Positions 7,473 to 15,700 of a stretch of DNA of 16,373 nucleotides are shown in pieces. The DNA is from Pseudomonadota bacterium (GTDB taxonomy: Bacteria > Pseudomonadota > Alphaproteobacteria > Rhizobiales > Rhizobiaceae): positions 1-16,373 of the forward strand of contig JAEYTV010000253.1 in NCBI GenBank assembly GCA_023433855.1, written 5' to 3'. The translations under genes were made by a program, and so were the position numbers. The notes below the pieces were generated by a model. It worked only from the letters and a program-made list of their open reading frames with translations. It made no database searches and was not told where the DNA came from. Within the stretch, counting starts at the first letter, position 1. Each line of letters begins with the position of its first letter.

Positions 7473-8611
7473 CCGCGAACCGTGGCGTCGGCGATCGTGG
7501 GCCAGGTGAATTGCTCAAGAACCATGCGGCGGCCGTTCTGTCCCATGCGTTGTGCCTGTCCCCTGTCACTCAGAACGACCGCAAGGGCGTTGGCCACTTC
7601 CACCGGATCCACCGGGACGATGATGCCAGCGTCCGCTGCCCCGACTTCGGGAAAGTGGCACTGATCGGTGATGACGACGGGCGTGCCGCAGGCGAGCGCT
7701 TCGGTGATGGCCATGCTGAACCCCTCCTGCCGACTCGGCAGACAGAAGCAATCGGCGTCCACCATGGCTTCGATTTTCGTGGCGCCGTATATCGCCCCGG
7801 TCAGATGGACGCGATGACCGATGTCGAACTTCTGGACAAGGGACATAAAGTCACCCTCGGCCCCGCCATCCGGGCCTGCAACCACGAGGTCGACCTCGGG
7901 AAATGTCTCGGAAATGGCCGCGAAGGCCATGGCGAGGATGTCCAGCCCCTTCTTGAAGTGCAGGCGGGACAGGAAAAGGATGTAGCGCCTGCCGGGCGGA
8001 AGGGCAATCCGCTGTCTGAACCGGCCATATTCGGGCAGTGGATCGAATTCCTCGCTGAAAACGCCGTTGGGGATGACGAGCTTGGGAGACCTGACGTCCA
8101 GCGGTTCTATGGCCGATACCTCATCGATGTTGAGCACGTGGAGAAAGGCTGCGCCGTTCAGCATCCGCTTGTAGCACAGCCGGAGCGCCAGCCTCTTTTT
8201 CCATGCCTTCTGAGTAAGGCTCCAGTGATCGAGCATTCCGGCAGGGCAGATGCAGTAGGGAATTCCTGTTGATCTCGCCAGTTTCGAAGCATGAAGCAGA
8301 AAGGGTTCCCAGACGCCATGGATGTGGACGAAGGAAGCGTTCTTGAAAACATGGCGAAGCAGCCGTCGACCCGCAAAACAGAACACCTTTTCCGTCGTTG
8401 TCGGCTCCGGCAGCAGATGCCACTGGATGTGGGAAAAATGCGGTATGCCCTGTCCGATGTCCCGCACCTGAGCTTCAACGTCGGCGTTGCCATGGGTGAC
8501 AACGTGAACATCCAGACCAAGACCGCCTTGCGCGGCCGCGACACGCATCGCTACAGCCTGAAGGCCGCCGTTCTTGGGATCGATCGACGCTATGACGTGG
8601 ACGACCTTCAT
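7454..8611 (-). CDS. GT4-family glycosyltransferase, last gene of minus-strand GT operon
   Basis: A complete 385-residue GT-B enzyme. The N-terminus MKVVHVIASIDPKNGGLQAV holds the glycine loop after the first strand. VHIHGVWEPFLLHASKLAR and YCICPAGMLDHWSL are typical of GT4 enzymes of polysaccharide loci. The donor-binding half has ILFLSRLHFKKGLDIL, LVVAGPDGG and the E296-x7-E304 motif (EGFSMAITEALACG). It presumably adds one sugar to the lipid-linked oligosaccharide at the inner face of the inner membrane. The ATG at 8611 shares a nucleotide with the upstream stop (TGATG), so it is translated as a unit with the gene at 8611-9879. The 3' end overlaps the acetyltransferase by 19 bp on the opposite strand, leaving no room for a terminator between them. 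Confidence 0.88.
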   Translation of the reverse strand: MKVVHVIASIDPKNGGLQAVAMRVAAAQGGLGLDVHVVTHGNADVEAQVRDIGQGIPHFSHIQWHLLPEPTTTEKVFCFAGRRLLRHVFKNASFVHIHGVWEPFLLHASKLARSTGIPYCICPAGMLDHWSLTQKAWKKRLALRLCYKRMLNGAAFLHVLNIDEVSAIEPLDVRSPKLVIPNGVFSEEFDPLPEYGRFRQRIALPPGRRYILFLSRLHFKKGLDILAMAFAAISETFPEVDLVVAGPDGGAEGDFMSLVQKFDIGHRVHLTGAIYGATKIEAMVDADCFCLPSRQEGFSMAITEALACGTPVVITDQCHFPEVGAADAGIIVPVDPVEVANALAVVLSDRGQAQRMGQNGRRMVLEQFTWPTIADATVRGYRLSA

Positions 8612-9879
8612 CAGCCTGCCTGCCTCGCAAGCCCCGCACTTGAAGGCGAAGCTTCCGCCTGACCGGAGAAAGGCAGGGCCGACATCAGCCGTTTCGCGTA
8701 GGCGTCGACCGTATATTCCTCGGCCCGGCTGGAGGCGTTGGCAGACATCAGCCTCCTGAGGCCATCATTCGCGGCAAACTGCTCCACGGCGAGGGCGATC
8801 GCCTCCGGGTCGCCCGTGGGAACGACAAAGCCTTCGATGCCGTTGCGCACGACACTGCCGGTATTCTCCGTGGTGATCACCGGCAATCCTGCGGCCAATG
8901 CCTCGTAGACCGCCGTTGCGGAGCCTTCGCAGATCGATGGCAGCAGGAAGACATCCGCCCAGCGAAACTCGTCCGAGATCTGCGTTCGCGGGATTGCACC
9001 CCTCAGTTCCACCCACTGCGATATTCGCTGTGTTATCTCGGGAGGGATCCTGACCCGTCCCACCATCCTGAACCTTGCGGCGCTGCCCACGAGCCTCGCT
9101 GCCTCCACCACATAGGGTGATCCCTTCCTCAGCCCTACCTCACCGACAGTCAGGACCCTCAGCGGGCCTGGCATTCGCACCGTCCGATCGACCGAGATAC
9201 TCGGATTGACACCATAAGGAACCAGCACGCAGCGTTCCGCTGCACCGCCTTGGGCAATGACGTGCTTACGGACGAATTCGGACGGACAGACGATGCGGTC
9301 GGCCAGGGCCCACTCGGCTTTCTCGCGCTTGGCGAACATGTCGGCATGGGGATTGGGACGAGCCTCGTCCGCCCACGCGGAAAAATGCTGCCGCTCCCGC
9401 TCAACCAGCATCTCTACCACGTCACGCGGGGCGATCATCTGCTCGACCGCTGTCCACATTCCCTGCTGCTTTGCGGCGCGCAGCTGTTCCAGAGCATCAC
9501 CGCTGAAGGCATAGAGGCCGGCGGCACCATGGAACCCGCTCCGCGCCACCATGCGGGAGAACTGGGAACCGGCCCACAAGGCATGGGAGGTTTCTTCCAC
9601 GAGGTCCTTCGCCTGCATGTGGCGAAGGACGGATCGCAGGCCGAAGCCGGAAAAGACGGTGGTGAGTTCAGCAGGCACGCCTCGTGGCCGACGGCCCGCG
9701 AGACGCCGTGCCGGCGCCGGAAGCATTGACTGCGGCAGGGCTGTCACGACCTGAGGCCAGCCCTTCGTCGCGCAGATGTCGGTATAGAAGTGGGCGAGCC
9801 GCCCTTCGGACGCGAATATCCTGGGCACGGCGTAGTGCATGCGTGCCCCAAGTTGACTGACGACGATCTTGTCGCTCAC
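8611..9879 (-). CDS. GT4-family glycosyltransferase, middle gene of GT operon
   Basis: I place the start at a GTG (9879), giving 422 residues beginning VSDKIVVSQLGARMHY (Val read as Met). A strong GGGAGGT lies 6 nt upstream, and the codon forms a GTGA overlap with the preceding stop. The ATG at 9948 would add 23 residues that do not look like a GT start and would sit inside the upstream gene. The C-terminal half has LRVLTVGEVGLRKGSPYV and the E318-x7-E326 motif (EGSATAVYEALAAG), the GT4 donor-binding signature. The middle contains AEWALADRIVCPSEFVRKHV, a typical linker-region helix. It is co-transcribed with the two neighbouring glycosyltransferases. Donor and acceptor are unknown. Confidence 0.87.
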   Translation of the reverse strand: MSDKIVVSQLGARMHYAVPRIFASEGRLAHFYTDICATKGWPQVVTALPQSMLPAPARRLAGRRPRGVPAELTTVFSGFGLRSVLRHMQAKDLVEETSHALWAGSQFSRMVARSGFHGAAGLYAFSGDALEQLRAAKQQGMWTAVEQMIAPRDVVEMLVERERQHFSAWADEARPNPHADMFAKREKAEWALADRIVCPSEFVRKHVIAQGGAAERCVLVPYGVNPSISVDRTVRMPGPLRVLTVGEVGLRKGSPYVVEAARLVGSAARFRMVGRVRIPPEITQRISQWVELRGAIPRTQISDEFRWADVFLLPSICEGSATAVYEALAAGLPVITTENTGSVVRNGIEGFVVPTGDPEAIALAVEQFAANDGLRRLMSANASSRAEEYTVDAYAKRLMSALPFSGQAEASPSSAGLARQAG

Positions 9880-11132
9880 GGCGAGACCTCCCGAGGAACG
9901 GAAAACATGGCTCTTTCCGAACTCTGGAAACGGGCGATCAATCCACACCAGGCATCCGCGGCCCTCTCCCGGGAATATTCGGTGACCAGAAGCTTGCGGG
10001 CCGCCGTGCTCATAGCGGCCCGTTGGTCGCCGCTTCGATGCATCTCGTCGATGAGTGCAGCCAATTCGTCAGCAGCGCCGATGGAGACGCTTCGGCCGCA
10101 ACCCTCGGCAGCGAGCACCCGGGGAATTTCTCCATCCGGGTCCCCGATGAAGATTGTCGGGCGTCCGGCAGCAAGGATCCCGTAAAACTTGCTGGGGATG
10201 ATACAGTGCTCCAACTCAGGCAGGAGCGACACGAGGTGCACATCCGCCGCGCTCAGGCTTTCAGCCAAATCCGCCACCGGCTGCAATGGTTTGAAGATGA
10301 TGTTATCGAGTCCGCGTGTCTGCACAGCCTGCAAGACCCGGCCGTGCTGATGTCCTCCGCCAATCAGGAGGAACCGGATGTCATCGCGGTGTCGGAGGCG
10401 TTCGGCCGCGCCGATGATCGTGGAGAAGTCATGGGCCCGTCCGAAGTTGCCCGAATAGCCGACCACAAAGGCATCCTTTAAGCCCCATTGAGCGCGCAAG
10501 CTGTTGTCGCCAGCAGCAACCGGATAGATCTCATCGCCGTCAGACCAGTGGTGCATTACGGTGAGCTGGTCGCGGGGAATTCCGGTACTCTGGAGATATT
10601 CAGACATCTTGCCCGTGGGGCACACCGTGATCCATGACGATTTGAGCGACCAGTTGCGGGCCTTGACGATCCAGCGCCCGAGTTTTGGCCAACGTTTGAA
10701 GAACCCGAGTTCGATGGCCGTTTCCGGGAACAGATCCATGATCCAGTTCACCATCGTCCCACGTTTGAGCCTGATCGCGACATTGCTGGTCAGTGACAGG
10801 AGCGGCGGATCGGTGCAGACCACGACCAAATCTCGCGCCGAGCAGTTCCGAAGCAGGCAACTGAATGCGAGGATATGAAAGAGGAGGTAATCGAGGCTTC
10901 GGCGAAACAGGTTGCTGCGGCCGGAGCCAGCAGATGCAAGCCGCTTCACCGTCACGCCGCCGACAACTTCGTCCGCTGGCAGCAGATTGCCGGGCTGGTT
11001 GTGGATTTCTCGGCTGGCGATGGCGACCACTTCGAACCCGCGCTTCACGAGAGCAAAGGCGATAGATGAAATGACGCGGCTGGTTGCGGATTGATCGGGA
11101 AAGAAATAGCGATTGACCAGGATGATCTTCAT
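9876..11132 (-). CDS. GT4 WbuB/WcaI-like glycosyltransferase, first gene of GT operon
   Basis: The start is ATG 11132 (MKIILVNRYFFPDQSATSRV), giving 418 residues; AAGGG precedes it at normal spacing. The frame is open for 21 more codons, but that part lacks family character. NRYFFPDQSATSR followed by LVVVCTDPPLLSL and GYSGNFGRAHDFSTI matches GT4 enzymes of the WbuB/WcaI kind, which commonly add an N-acetyl amino sugar in O-antigen and capsule loci. Instead of the usual E-x7-E it has PSKFYGILAAGRP, the normal variant in this subgroup. It is the first gene of the minus-strand run 11132 to 7454, and its stop overlaps the next gene's GTG by 4 nt. The operon promoter should lie within 11133-11535. 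Confidence 0.87.
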   Translation of the reverse strand: MKIILVNRYFFPDQSATSRVISSIAFALVKRGFEVVAIASREIHNQPGNLLPADEVVGGVTVKRLASAGSGRSNLFRRSLDYLLFHILAFSCLLRNCSARDLVVVCTDPPLLSLTSNVAIRLKRGTMVNWIMDLFPETAIELGFFKRWPKLGRWIVKARNWSLKSSWITVCPTGKMSEYLQSTGIPRDQLTVMHHWSDGDEIYPVAAGDNSLRAQWGLKDAFVVGYSGNFGRAHDFSTIIGAAERLRHRDDIRFLLIGGGHQHGRVLQAVQTRGLDNIIFKPLQPVADLAESLSAADVHLVSLLPELEHCIIPSKFYGILAAGRPTIFIGDPDGEIPRVLAAEGCGRSVSIGAADELAALIDEMHRSGDQRAAMSTAARKLLVTEYSRERAADAWCGLIARFQSSERAMFSVPREVSP

Positions 11133-11535
11133 GTCTTGCCCTTTGCAAGCCCCGTCACTCTGGCGCAGTCTTGGCGAGACAGGGTCTGGGGACAAGTTGA
11201 TCGTAGGGCTTATGGGTGAGGGTGTGACGTGAACCCGTCGGGCAGAAAATCGACAGCTGATCAGACGTTTGGCTATCCGCCTCGTTCGATCGGCTATGTG
11301 CGATAGACTGCGTGCCTCCCGATGGGTCTTTGCGCAAGCCGGTCCTTGGTCATTTCGACCTCGCGCTTATTCGGACCGGCGCCTGCCAGCCATGATCATG
11401 CCGGCGGCGGCTTGCGGCGATGGTTGCCGAGCAGAAGTGCCGTTCAGGTGGCGCAAGGGCGAGGAGCGAGCTACGTTGCTGCCGACCGTTTGGGTGCAAT
11501 GGTGAAGCGTGGTTCAGTCTGGGGAAGTACGCAAG
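11133..11535. promoter_or_regulatory. Divergent region between GT operon and AraC regulator; no gene seen
   Basis: About 400 bp separate the divergent starts. Short frames here have no recognisable product. The region should hold the promoter of the minus-strand GT operon and of the AraC-type gene. Two perfect palindromes stand out, CTGATCAG (11257-11264) and CATGATCATG (11391-11400). Both are short enough to arise by chance and neither matches a known operator with certainty. This is also the junction between the polysaccharide locus and the accessory region. Confidence 0.35.
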
Positions 11536-12540
11536 ATGGACGGACCAAAGAGCAATGGGCTCAGACAATCGCGGACTGGAGCCTTTTCTGACGGGACTGG
11601 GGAACCGGGCGGGATAGTGGCTCGCCCCGCCGACGAAATCGCTGCGACGCCGGATAGAACCTCGCCACGGGGGCTCGACCGACATATCGCCGGGCGAATA
11701 CTTGTCAGCGCCGACAGCCCGGCCTGGAGTGACCTGTTTGTCCAGGTCTTCTCGCGACGGGAGGAGCAAACACCCTTCCTCGTACCAGCTGTTGCCGAAC
11801 CCCTTATCGTCTGGGTCGTGTCGGGCGAAGCGCTCGTTGAAGAACGGGAGGTGGGCGGCGAGTGGATCTCAAGCGCGGTCGCGGTTGGCGATTTCTTCCT
11901 GACGCAATCTTCGACGCCCTACGAGATGCGATGGCGCACATCGGGCGACGAGCCATTTCAGGTCATGCATGTTTATCTCTCCGTTCCGCTCTTTGAGCGC
12001 ATCGCCAACGATATGCTCGGCCGGAACGCGATACCGGCCTTACGCGACATATCGGGTGGACGGGATACGGAGCTTTCGCACCTGCTGGCCCTTCTCTACC
12101 GAGAGCTGAAAGTCGAAGCGCAGGGGAGCGACCTGTTCGTGCAAGGGCTTTCCCAGAGCCTCGTCGTCCACCTGGTCCGCAACTACCTCTCGGATGAAAC
12201 CGACACGCTTCGTCACACAGCCTTGCCAGCATACAAGCTGCGGCGTGCCACAAACTACATGCAGGAGCGTCTGGCGGAGCCCTTCGATCTCGGGCGTGTC
12301 GCCGAGGTGGTCGGTATGAGCGAATTCCACTTCAGCAGGCTCTTCAAGGCGGCCACGGGGCTCTCTCCGTCTCGCCACTTCATCCGACAGCGGGTTTCGA
12401 GGGCTCAGCAGCTGCTTCAGGAGACGGACGCCAGCATCATCGAGATCGGTCTCACCGTCGGATATTCCAGCCCCAGCCATTTTGCGCAGATCTTCCGGCG
12501 CGAAACCGGAATGTCTCCCACCCGATATCGCCGCGGCTGA
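11536..12540 (+). CDS. AraC-family transcriptional regulator
   Basis: A 334-residue protein from ATG 11536, supported by GGGGAA (11521-11526); a GTG at 11509 would add nine residues. Residues about 55-170 form a cupin-like N-terminal sensor half ([28 protein letters not shown]). The C-terminal 100 residues carry the two helix-turn-helix units of AraC/XylS proteins (PF12833): [19 protein letters not shown] then [19 protein letters not shown], ending in [14 protein letters not shown]. Such proteins usually activate a nearby gene when a small molecule binds the sensor half. The dehydrogenase 146 bp downstream on the same strand is the likeliest target. The inducer is unknown. The first 35 residues are low-complexity and probably disordered, so the true start could lie further in. 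Confidence 0.9.
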   Translation: MDGPKSNGLRQSRTGAFSDGTGEPGGIVARPADEIAATPDRTSPRGLDRHIAGRILVSADSPAWSDLFVQVFSRREEQTPFLVPAVAEPLIVWVVSGEALVEEREVGGEWISSAVAVGDFFLTQSSTPYEMRWRTSGDEPFQVMHVYLSVPLFERIANDMLGRNAIPALRDISGGRDTELSHLLALLYRELKVEAQGSDLFVQGLSQSLVVHLVRNYLSDETDTLRHTALPAYKLRRATNYMQERLAEPFDLGRVAEVVGMSEFHFSRLFKAATGLSPSRHFIRQRVSRAQQLLQETDASIIEIGLTVGYSSPSHFAQIFRRETGMSPTRYRRG

Positions 12541-12685
12541 ATTATTCGGCCTGCCGGGCTATTCCGAGCAATATCGCGACAGGCTGCGCAAGGATGCGAG
12601 AGAACGGGCTGCGCTCCGCGCTTATGTTCTGCCTTGTCCATCGCGGCCTATACGGGCGACGGACGGTAAAACAAGGAGCGAAACA

Positions 12686-13435
12686 ATGACAAACCTCACC
12701 GGGAAAATCGCACTGGTCACTGGAGCATCCAGCGGAATTGGCGCGGCGACAGCGTCAAGGCTTGCCGCAGCCGGAGCCACTGTAGGGATTGCGGCACGCC
12801 GCACGGATAAACTGCAGGATCTGCGCAGACGGATCGAGGCTGAAGGTGGCGAAGCGCTGGTTATTGAGATGGACGTGGTCGACGCCGCCGCGGTGGAGAG
12901 GGGTGTGAGCCAGCTCATCGACGCTTACGGGACGATCGACATCCTCGTCAACAATGCCGGTCTGATGCCGCTCTCGGACATCGACCAGTTCAAGGTCGGT
13001 GAATGGCACCGCATGGTCGACGTCAACGTCAAAGGCTTGCTCAATACCACGGCGGCGGTTCTTCCGCATATGATCAAGCAGCAGGCGGGGCACATCTTCA
13101 ACATGTCCTCCATTGCCGGGCGCAAGGTGTTCAAGGGGCTTTCGGTCTATTGTGCGACCAAGCATGCAGTCGCGGCCTTCTCGGACGGCCTGCGGATGGA
13201 GGTAGGACCGAAGCACAATATCCGTGTTACCTGTATCCAACCGGGCGCCGTCGCAACGGAACTCTACGATCACATTACCGACCCCGGTTATCGCAAGCAG
13301 ATGGACGAGCTGTCTGGTCAGATGACCTTCCTTCAAGGCCATGACATCGGCGACACCATCGTCTTTGCAGCACAGGCACCGAGTCACGTCAACGTTGCCG
13401 AACTGTTCGTTCTACCTGTGGAACAAGGCTGGTAG
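12686..13435 (+). CDS. Short-chain dehydrogenase/reductase (SDR), classical type
   Basis: A 249-residue NAD(P)-dependent oxidoreductase starting [19 protein letters not shown] at ATG 12686; AAGGAG (12674-12679) lies just upstream, and the longer open frame back to 12482 is the AraC gene's shadow. Classical SDR marks are present in order: the TGASSGIG cofactor loop, NNAG, the serine in NMSSIAG, and the Y155-x3-K159 pair (YCATKHA), followed by [10 protein letters not shown]. The basic residues in AARRTDKL after the second strand favour NADPH over NADH. Closest character is the cytosolic SDR group that reduces ketones, quinones or aldehydes. It follows the AraC-family gene on the same strand and is a plausible target of it. 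The natural substrate cannot be read from the sequence. Confidence 0.92.
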   Translation: MTNLTGKIALVTGASSGIGAATASRLAAAGATVGIAARRTDKLQDLRRRIEAEGGEALVIEMDVVDAAAVERGVSQLIDAYGTIDILVNNAGLMPLSDIDQFKVGEWHRMVDVNVKGLLNTTAAVLPHMIKQQAGHIFNMSSIAGRKVFKGLSVYCATKHAVAAFSDGLRMEVGPKHNIRVTCIQPGAVATELYDHITDPGYRKQMDELSGQMTFLQGHDIGDTIVFAAQAPSHVNVAELFVLPVEQGW

Positions 13436-13956
13436 GCAAGGGGGGAGGCCCTGCCGTCATGGCGGAGCCTCCGCAGACAAGGGGGAAGACGATGAAGGAG
13501 TGGACAAGGGAGAGCCCCGCTGGTGGTGCTCAACACAGACACGAGAATGCTGCTCGACAAGAATAGGGTGAGCATGTGGCGAGCCAAGGCGGCCGTTGCC
13601 GTTGAGGACCGTAAGGGGACGTGGCGCAGGTTGCCGAGGCGGAAACCAGGAGGACGCTGGAACGCAGTCGCGCCCTCCAACCGCGCGGTGCCTGCATCTC
13701 ATCCATTCAGCTGTGGGCGATCGCGTAAATGCCCTCGTCCGACCGTTCGTCCACTCACCGGGTGCCGAGTGTAGCGCTGCTGACCGCACGCAAGCCACTG
13801 CTGCCAAGCCGTCCTCCGGCGTGGTCGGCCGGGAAATCACCCAACATACTGAAACGTATGGCAACATCTCGAAACAGAACGAAACACATGCTTAAGCCAA
13901 GGCTTGCGGTACTGTGGGAAGAGAAAGGTGTTTCATTGAACGCCATGAGGTAAGGT
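13436..13956. other. About 520 bp without a convincing gene; upstream region of the methyltransferase
   Basis: Several open frames cross this stretch on both strands, but all are arginine- and proline-rich high-GC frames with no domain, membrane segment or conserved pattern, and they contradict one another. After the dehydrogenase, GGAGGC (13444-13449) and GCCTCC (13467-13472) could form an imperfect hairpin without a T-run. The 3' end holds the tandem repeat array at 13841-13890, an AAGCC/GGCTT inverted repeat at 13894-13905, and a 31-codon frame 13858-13953 ending 3 nt before the methyltransferase start. Confidence 0.5.
13841..13890 (+). repeat. Five tandem 10-bp repeats, consensus (G)MAAC + 5, probable regulator-binding array
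   Basis: Five consecutive 10-bp units read CCAACATACT, GAAACGTATG, GCAACATCTC, GAAACAGAAC and GAAACACATG. Positions 3-5 (AAC) are identical in all five, position 1 is G in four, and position 2 alternates A and C. The exact 10-bp step puts each AAC on the same face of the helix. This is the layout of sites bound head to tail by OmpR/PhoB-family response regulators (CpxR uses a GTAAA-N5-GTAAA site). The array ends 67 bp before the methyltransferase start at 13957. Which protein binds is not shown; the OmpR-family regulator at 14864 is the nearest candidate. Confidence 0.6.
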
Positions 13957-14673
13957 ATGCTTCGCACAGCCTCCCTGCTCAACGTCTGCCCAACTCGCCT
14001 CTCGATGCGACTGTCTCTTCTCTGGGCTCTATTGAGCCGCAGCCGGAGGTCAGCCAAGCATGAGCTTGGCGTCTCATTTCGTCAAAACCATCTCATCGGC
14101 GCTCTCCGTGTGCTGGGTGTGGTCGCATTCTGTCTTCTGGCAATAACGGCCCCGCCGCCCCGGCTCCCGATGATGAATGCGCTGCTCGAGACCGCCGGGA
14201 TTGTGGCGGTTTTCTCCGCCATCGCGGGACGGGCGTGGTGCTTTCTCTATACCGGTGGCCGGAAAGACGGCGAACTTGTCACCGGTGGCCCGTATTCTAT
14301 TACACGCAATCCGCTCTATTTCTTCAGCCTCGTCGGGATTGCCGGGGTCGCGGTTCAAACCGGTAGCCTGCTATCAAGCACAGCGATCGCCACGGCGTCA
14401 TTCGTGACCTTCAACATAGCCATCCGTGGCGAAGAAGGTGATCTGGCCAGGCGTTTTGGAGAGCGTTTCCTCGAATACCAGCAGACCACGCCGCGGCTTC
14501 TGCCGGATCTTACGTCTTGGAAGGAATTGGAGGACATCCCGCTCCGTTCCGTACGAGCCCTGGCCAGCCTAAGAGGCGGTGTTCTGTTTCTTATGGTATG
14601 GGCGGGGGTTGATCTGATCCAGTTTGCTCACAGCGTGAGTTTACTTCCGGCGTTCTGGACGTTACCGATCTAG
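13957..14673 (+). CDS. Isoprenylcysteine carboxyl methyltransferase-like (ICMT/PEMT-type) integral membrane protein
   Basis: A 238-residue membrane protein from ATG 13957, preceded by GAGGTAAGG. The conserved block is GRKDGELVTGGPYSITRNPLYF seen in two parts: GGPYSITRNPLY (residues about 111-122), which with the later EEGDLARRFGERFLEY (around 154-169) forms the SAM-binding signature of ICMT/PEMT-like bacterial methyltransferases (PF04191/PF04140/PF06966 group). Hydrophobic segments lie at about 45-65, 72-90, 124-150 and near the C-terminus (VLFLMVWAGVDLI), consistent with a small polytopic enzyme. Bacteria do not prenylate proteins, so the acceptor is probably a lipid or another small hydrophobic molecule. 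The C-terminal hydrophobic tail after the signature is longer than in the minimal family. It is preceded by the 10-bp repeat array and followed by an OmpR-type regulator on the same strand. Confidence 0.85.
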   Translation: MLRTASLLNVCPTRLSMRLSLLWALLSRSRRSAKHELGVSFRQNHLIGALRVLGVVAFCLLAITAPPPRLPMMNALLETAGIVAVFSAIAGRAWCFLYTGGRKDGELVTGGPYSITRNPLYFFSLVGIAGVAVQTGSLLSSTAIATASFVTFNIAIRGEEGDLARRFGERFLEYQQTTPRLLPDLTSWKELEDIPLRSVRALASLRGGVLFLMVWAGVDLIQFAHSVSLLPAFWTLPI

Positions 14674-14785
14674 GATGAGGTCCTGCTCTCTCGACGGTGC
14701 GCGTTTCGCCGACCGGCGCTCAGCTACGAGGGCCCACCCAGCTCATGTCGCGCAGTTGCGCGTAGCCGCTGTCTTCGAAGGCGGC

Positions 14786-14800
14786 CTTAACATAACTTAA
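14786..14800 (+). promoter_or_regulatory. CTTAA direct repeat with 10-bp step in the response-regulator promoter region
   Basis: CTTAA occurs at 14786-14790 and again at 14796-14800, inside an AT-rich island (about 14785-14820) that stands out from its GC-rich surroundings and lies 64 bp before the regulator start. A 10-bp direct repeat fits self-regulation by an OmpR-type protein, and the island is the best place for the promoter. Two copies of five bases is weak evidence by itself. Confidence 0.35.
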
Positions 14801-14863
14801 TACACGGAAATACTTACTGTCGTCGGCGTATGCATCTTAGGTGGACTCACGCAGGGAAGAGCA

Positions 14864-15586
14864 ATGCGATCGAACTCTACGGGTGCAAAGATCCTGATCG
14901 TCGAAGATGACCCCGAGATCGGAGATCTCCTCGCGCTAACAGTCCAAGAGAGCGGGATGATCCCGACTGTCGCCATCGATGGGCAAGTCATGCAGGCTCT
15001 GCTGCGTCACAATGAGTTCGACCTCATCATTCTCGACGTCATGTTGCCTGGCGAGGACGGCATCAGCATCTGCAGGAGAATACGTTCCGAGAGGACAACT
15101 CCGATCATCCTCCTTACCGCTCTTGGCGAAGAGGTCGATCGCATCGTGGGGTTGGAGGTCGGCGCTGATGACTATGTCACCAAACCCTTTAGTCCACGAG
15201 AGGTCGTCGCCCGGATACGCAGCCTTCTCCGGAGAGCCTCCTACGGGCTGGCGAGCGCTTCAGTTCAGCGGAAACTGCGGTTCGACGGCTGGCAGATCGA
15301 CCCGGTTCGTCGGCAGCTTCACGATCCGAGCAATGCGAGGGTAGCTCTCACGACCACTGAATTCGATCTGCTTCTCGCCTTCTGCCGCAATCCCGGACGG
15401 ATCATCACACGGGAAGAGCTTCTTTCGCTAACCCATGCCGGGCTTGCAGGCCCGATCGAACGCAGCATTGACGTTCACATCAGCCGGCTGCGACAAAAGA
15501 TCGAGGCCGATCCCAAGAGCCCCCTGCTGCTCCAGACCGTCAGGCTGGGGGGCTACACATTCACGGCTAAAGTGGAGCACGTCTAG
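14864..15586 (+). CDS. OmpR/PhoB-family response regulator, no adjacent kinase
   Basis: A 240-residue two-domain regulator from ATG 14864, with AGGGAAGA as ribosome site. The receiver domain (residues about 8-122) has the acidic pair D15-D16, phospho-acceptor D58 (LDVMLPGEDG), T85 and K107 in TKPFSPRE, so it should be phosphorylated normally. The C-terminal winged helix (about 140-235) shows ALTTTEFDLLLAFCRNPGRI, RSIDVHISRLRQKIE and VRLGGYTF, the OmpR/PhoB type. No sensor kinase lies on either side; the neighbours are a membrane methyltransferase upstream and a convergent MipA/OmpV protein downstream. Two-component systems beside MipA/OmpV genes are common and usually respond to envelope stress or antimicrobial peptides. 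The repeats at 13841 and 14786 are candidate binding sites. Confidence 0.93.
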   Translation: MRSNSTGAKILIVEDDPEIGDLLALTVQESGMIPTVAIDGQVMQALLRHNEFDLIILDVMLPGEDGISICRRIRSERTTPIILLTALGEEVDRIVGLEVGADDYVTKPFSPREVVARIRSLLRRASYGLASASVQRKLRFDGWQIDPVRRQLHDPSNARVALTTTEFDLLLAFCRNPGRIITREELLSLTHAGLAGPIERSIDVHISRLRQKIEADPKSPLLLQTVRLGGYTFTAKVEHV

Positions 15587-15647
15587 CCATCCTGTTTCCG
15601 GGCTTGGGTTCTGCGGAGCTTGGTTCCAAGCAAGGTGATCGGCAAAA

Positions 15648-15669
15648 AGCCGGGGTCGGTGCCCCGGCT
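15648..15669 (-). terminator. Intrinsic terminator of the MipA-like gene, possibly bidirectional
   Basis: A perfect 8-bp GC-rich stem, AGCCGGGG (15648-15655) with CCCCGGCT (15662-15669), closes on a 6-nt loop. On the minus strand it is followed at once by a T-run (complement of AAAAA 15644-15648), the standard form for terminating the MipA-like gene whose stop is at 15701. On the plus strand it sits 61 bp after the response-regulator stop but lacks a T-run. Confidence 0.75.
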
Positions 15670-15700
15670 CGGCAACACTGTCAAACGGCAGGCTTGCGGC

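Noticed and set aside
7511..8272. 253-codon plus-strand open frame
   Set aside because: It is the antisense shadow of the GT4 gene at 7454-8611, which has full family motifs.
13444..13472. Hairpin GGAGGC/GCCTCC after the dehydrogenase as a terminator
   Set aside because: The stem is only 6 bp with a long, poorly paired interior and no T-run follows.
13457..13867. 136-codon minus-strand frame in the gap before the methyltransferase
   Set aside because: No recognisable domain, high arginine/proline/serine content, overlaps competing frames, and covers the repeat array.
13841..13890. CRISPR array
   Set aside because: The units are 10 bp with no spacers; real arrays have repeats of about 23-47 bp separated by unique spacers.
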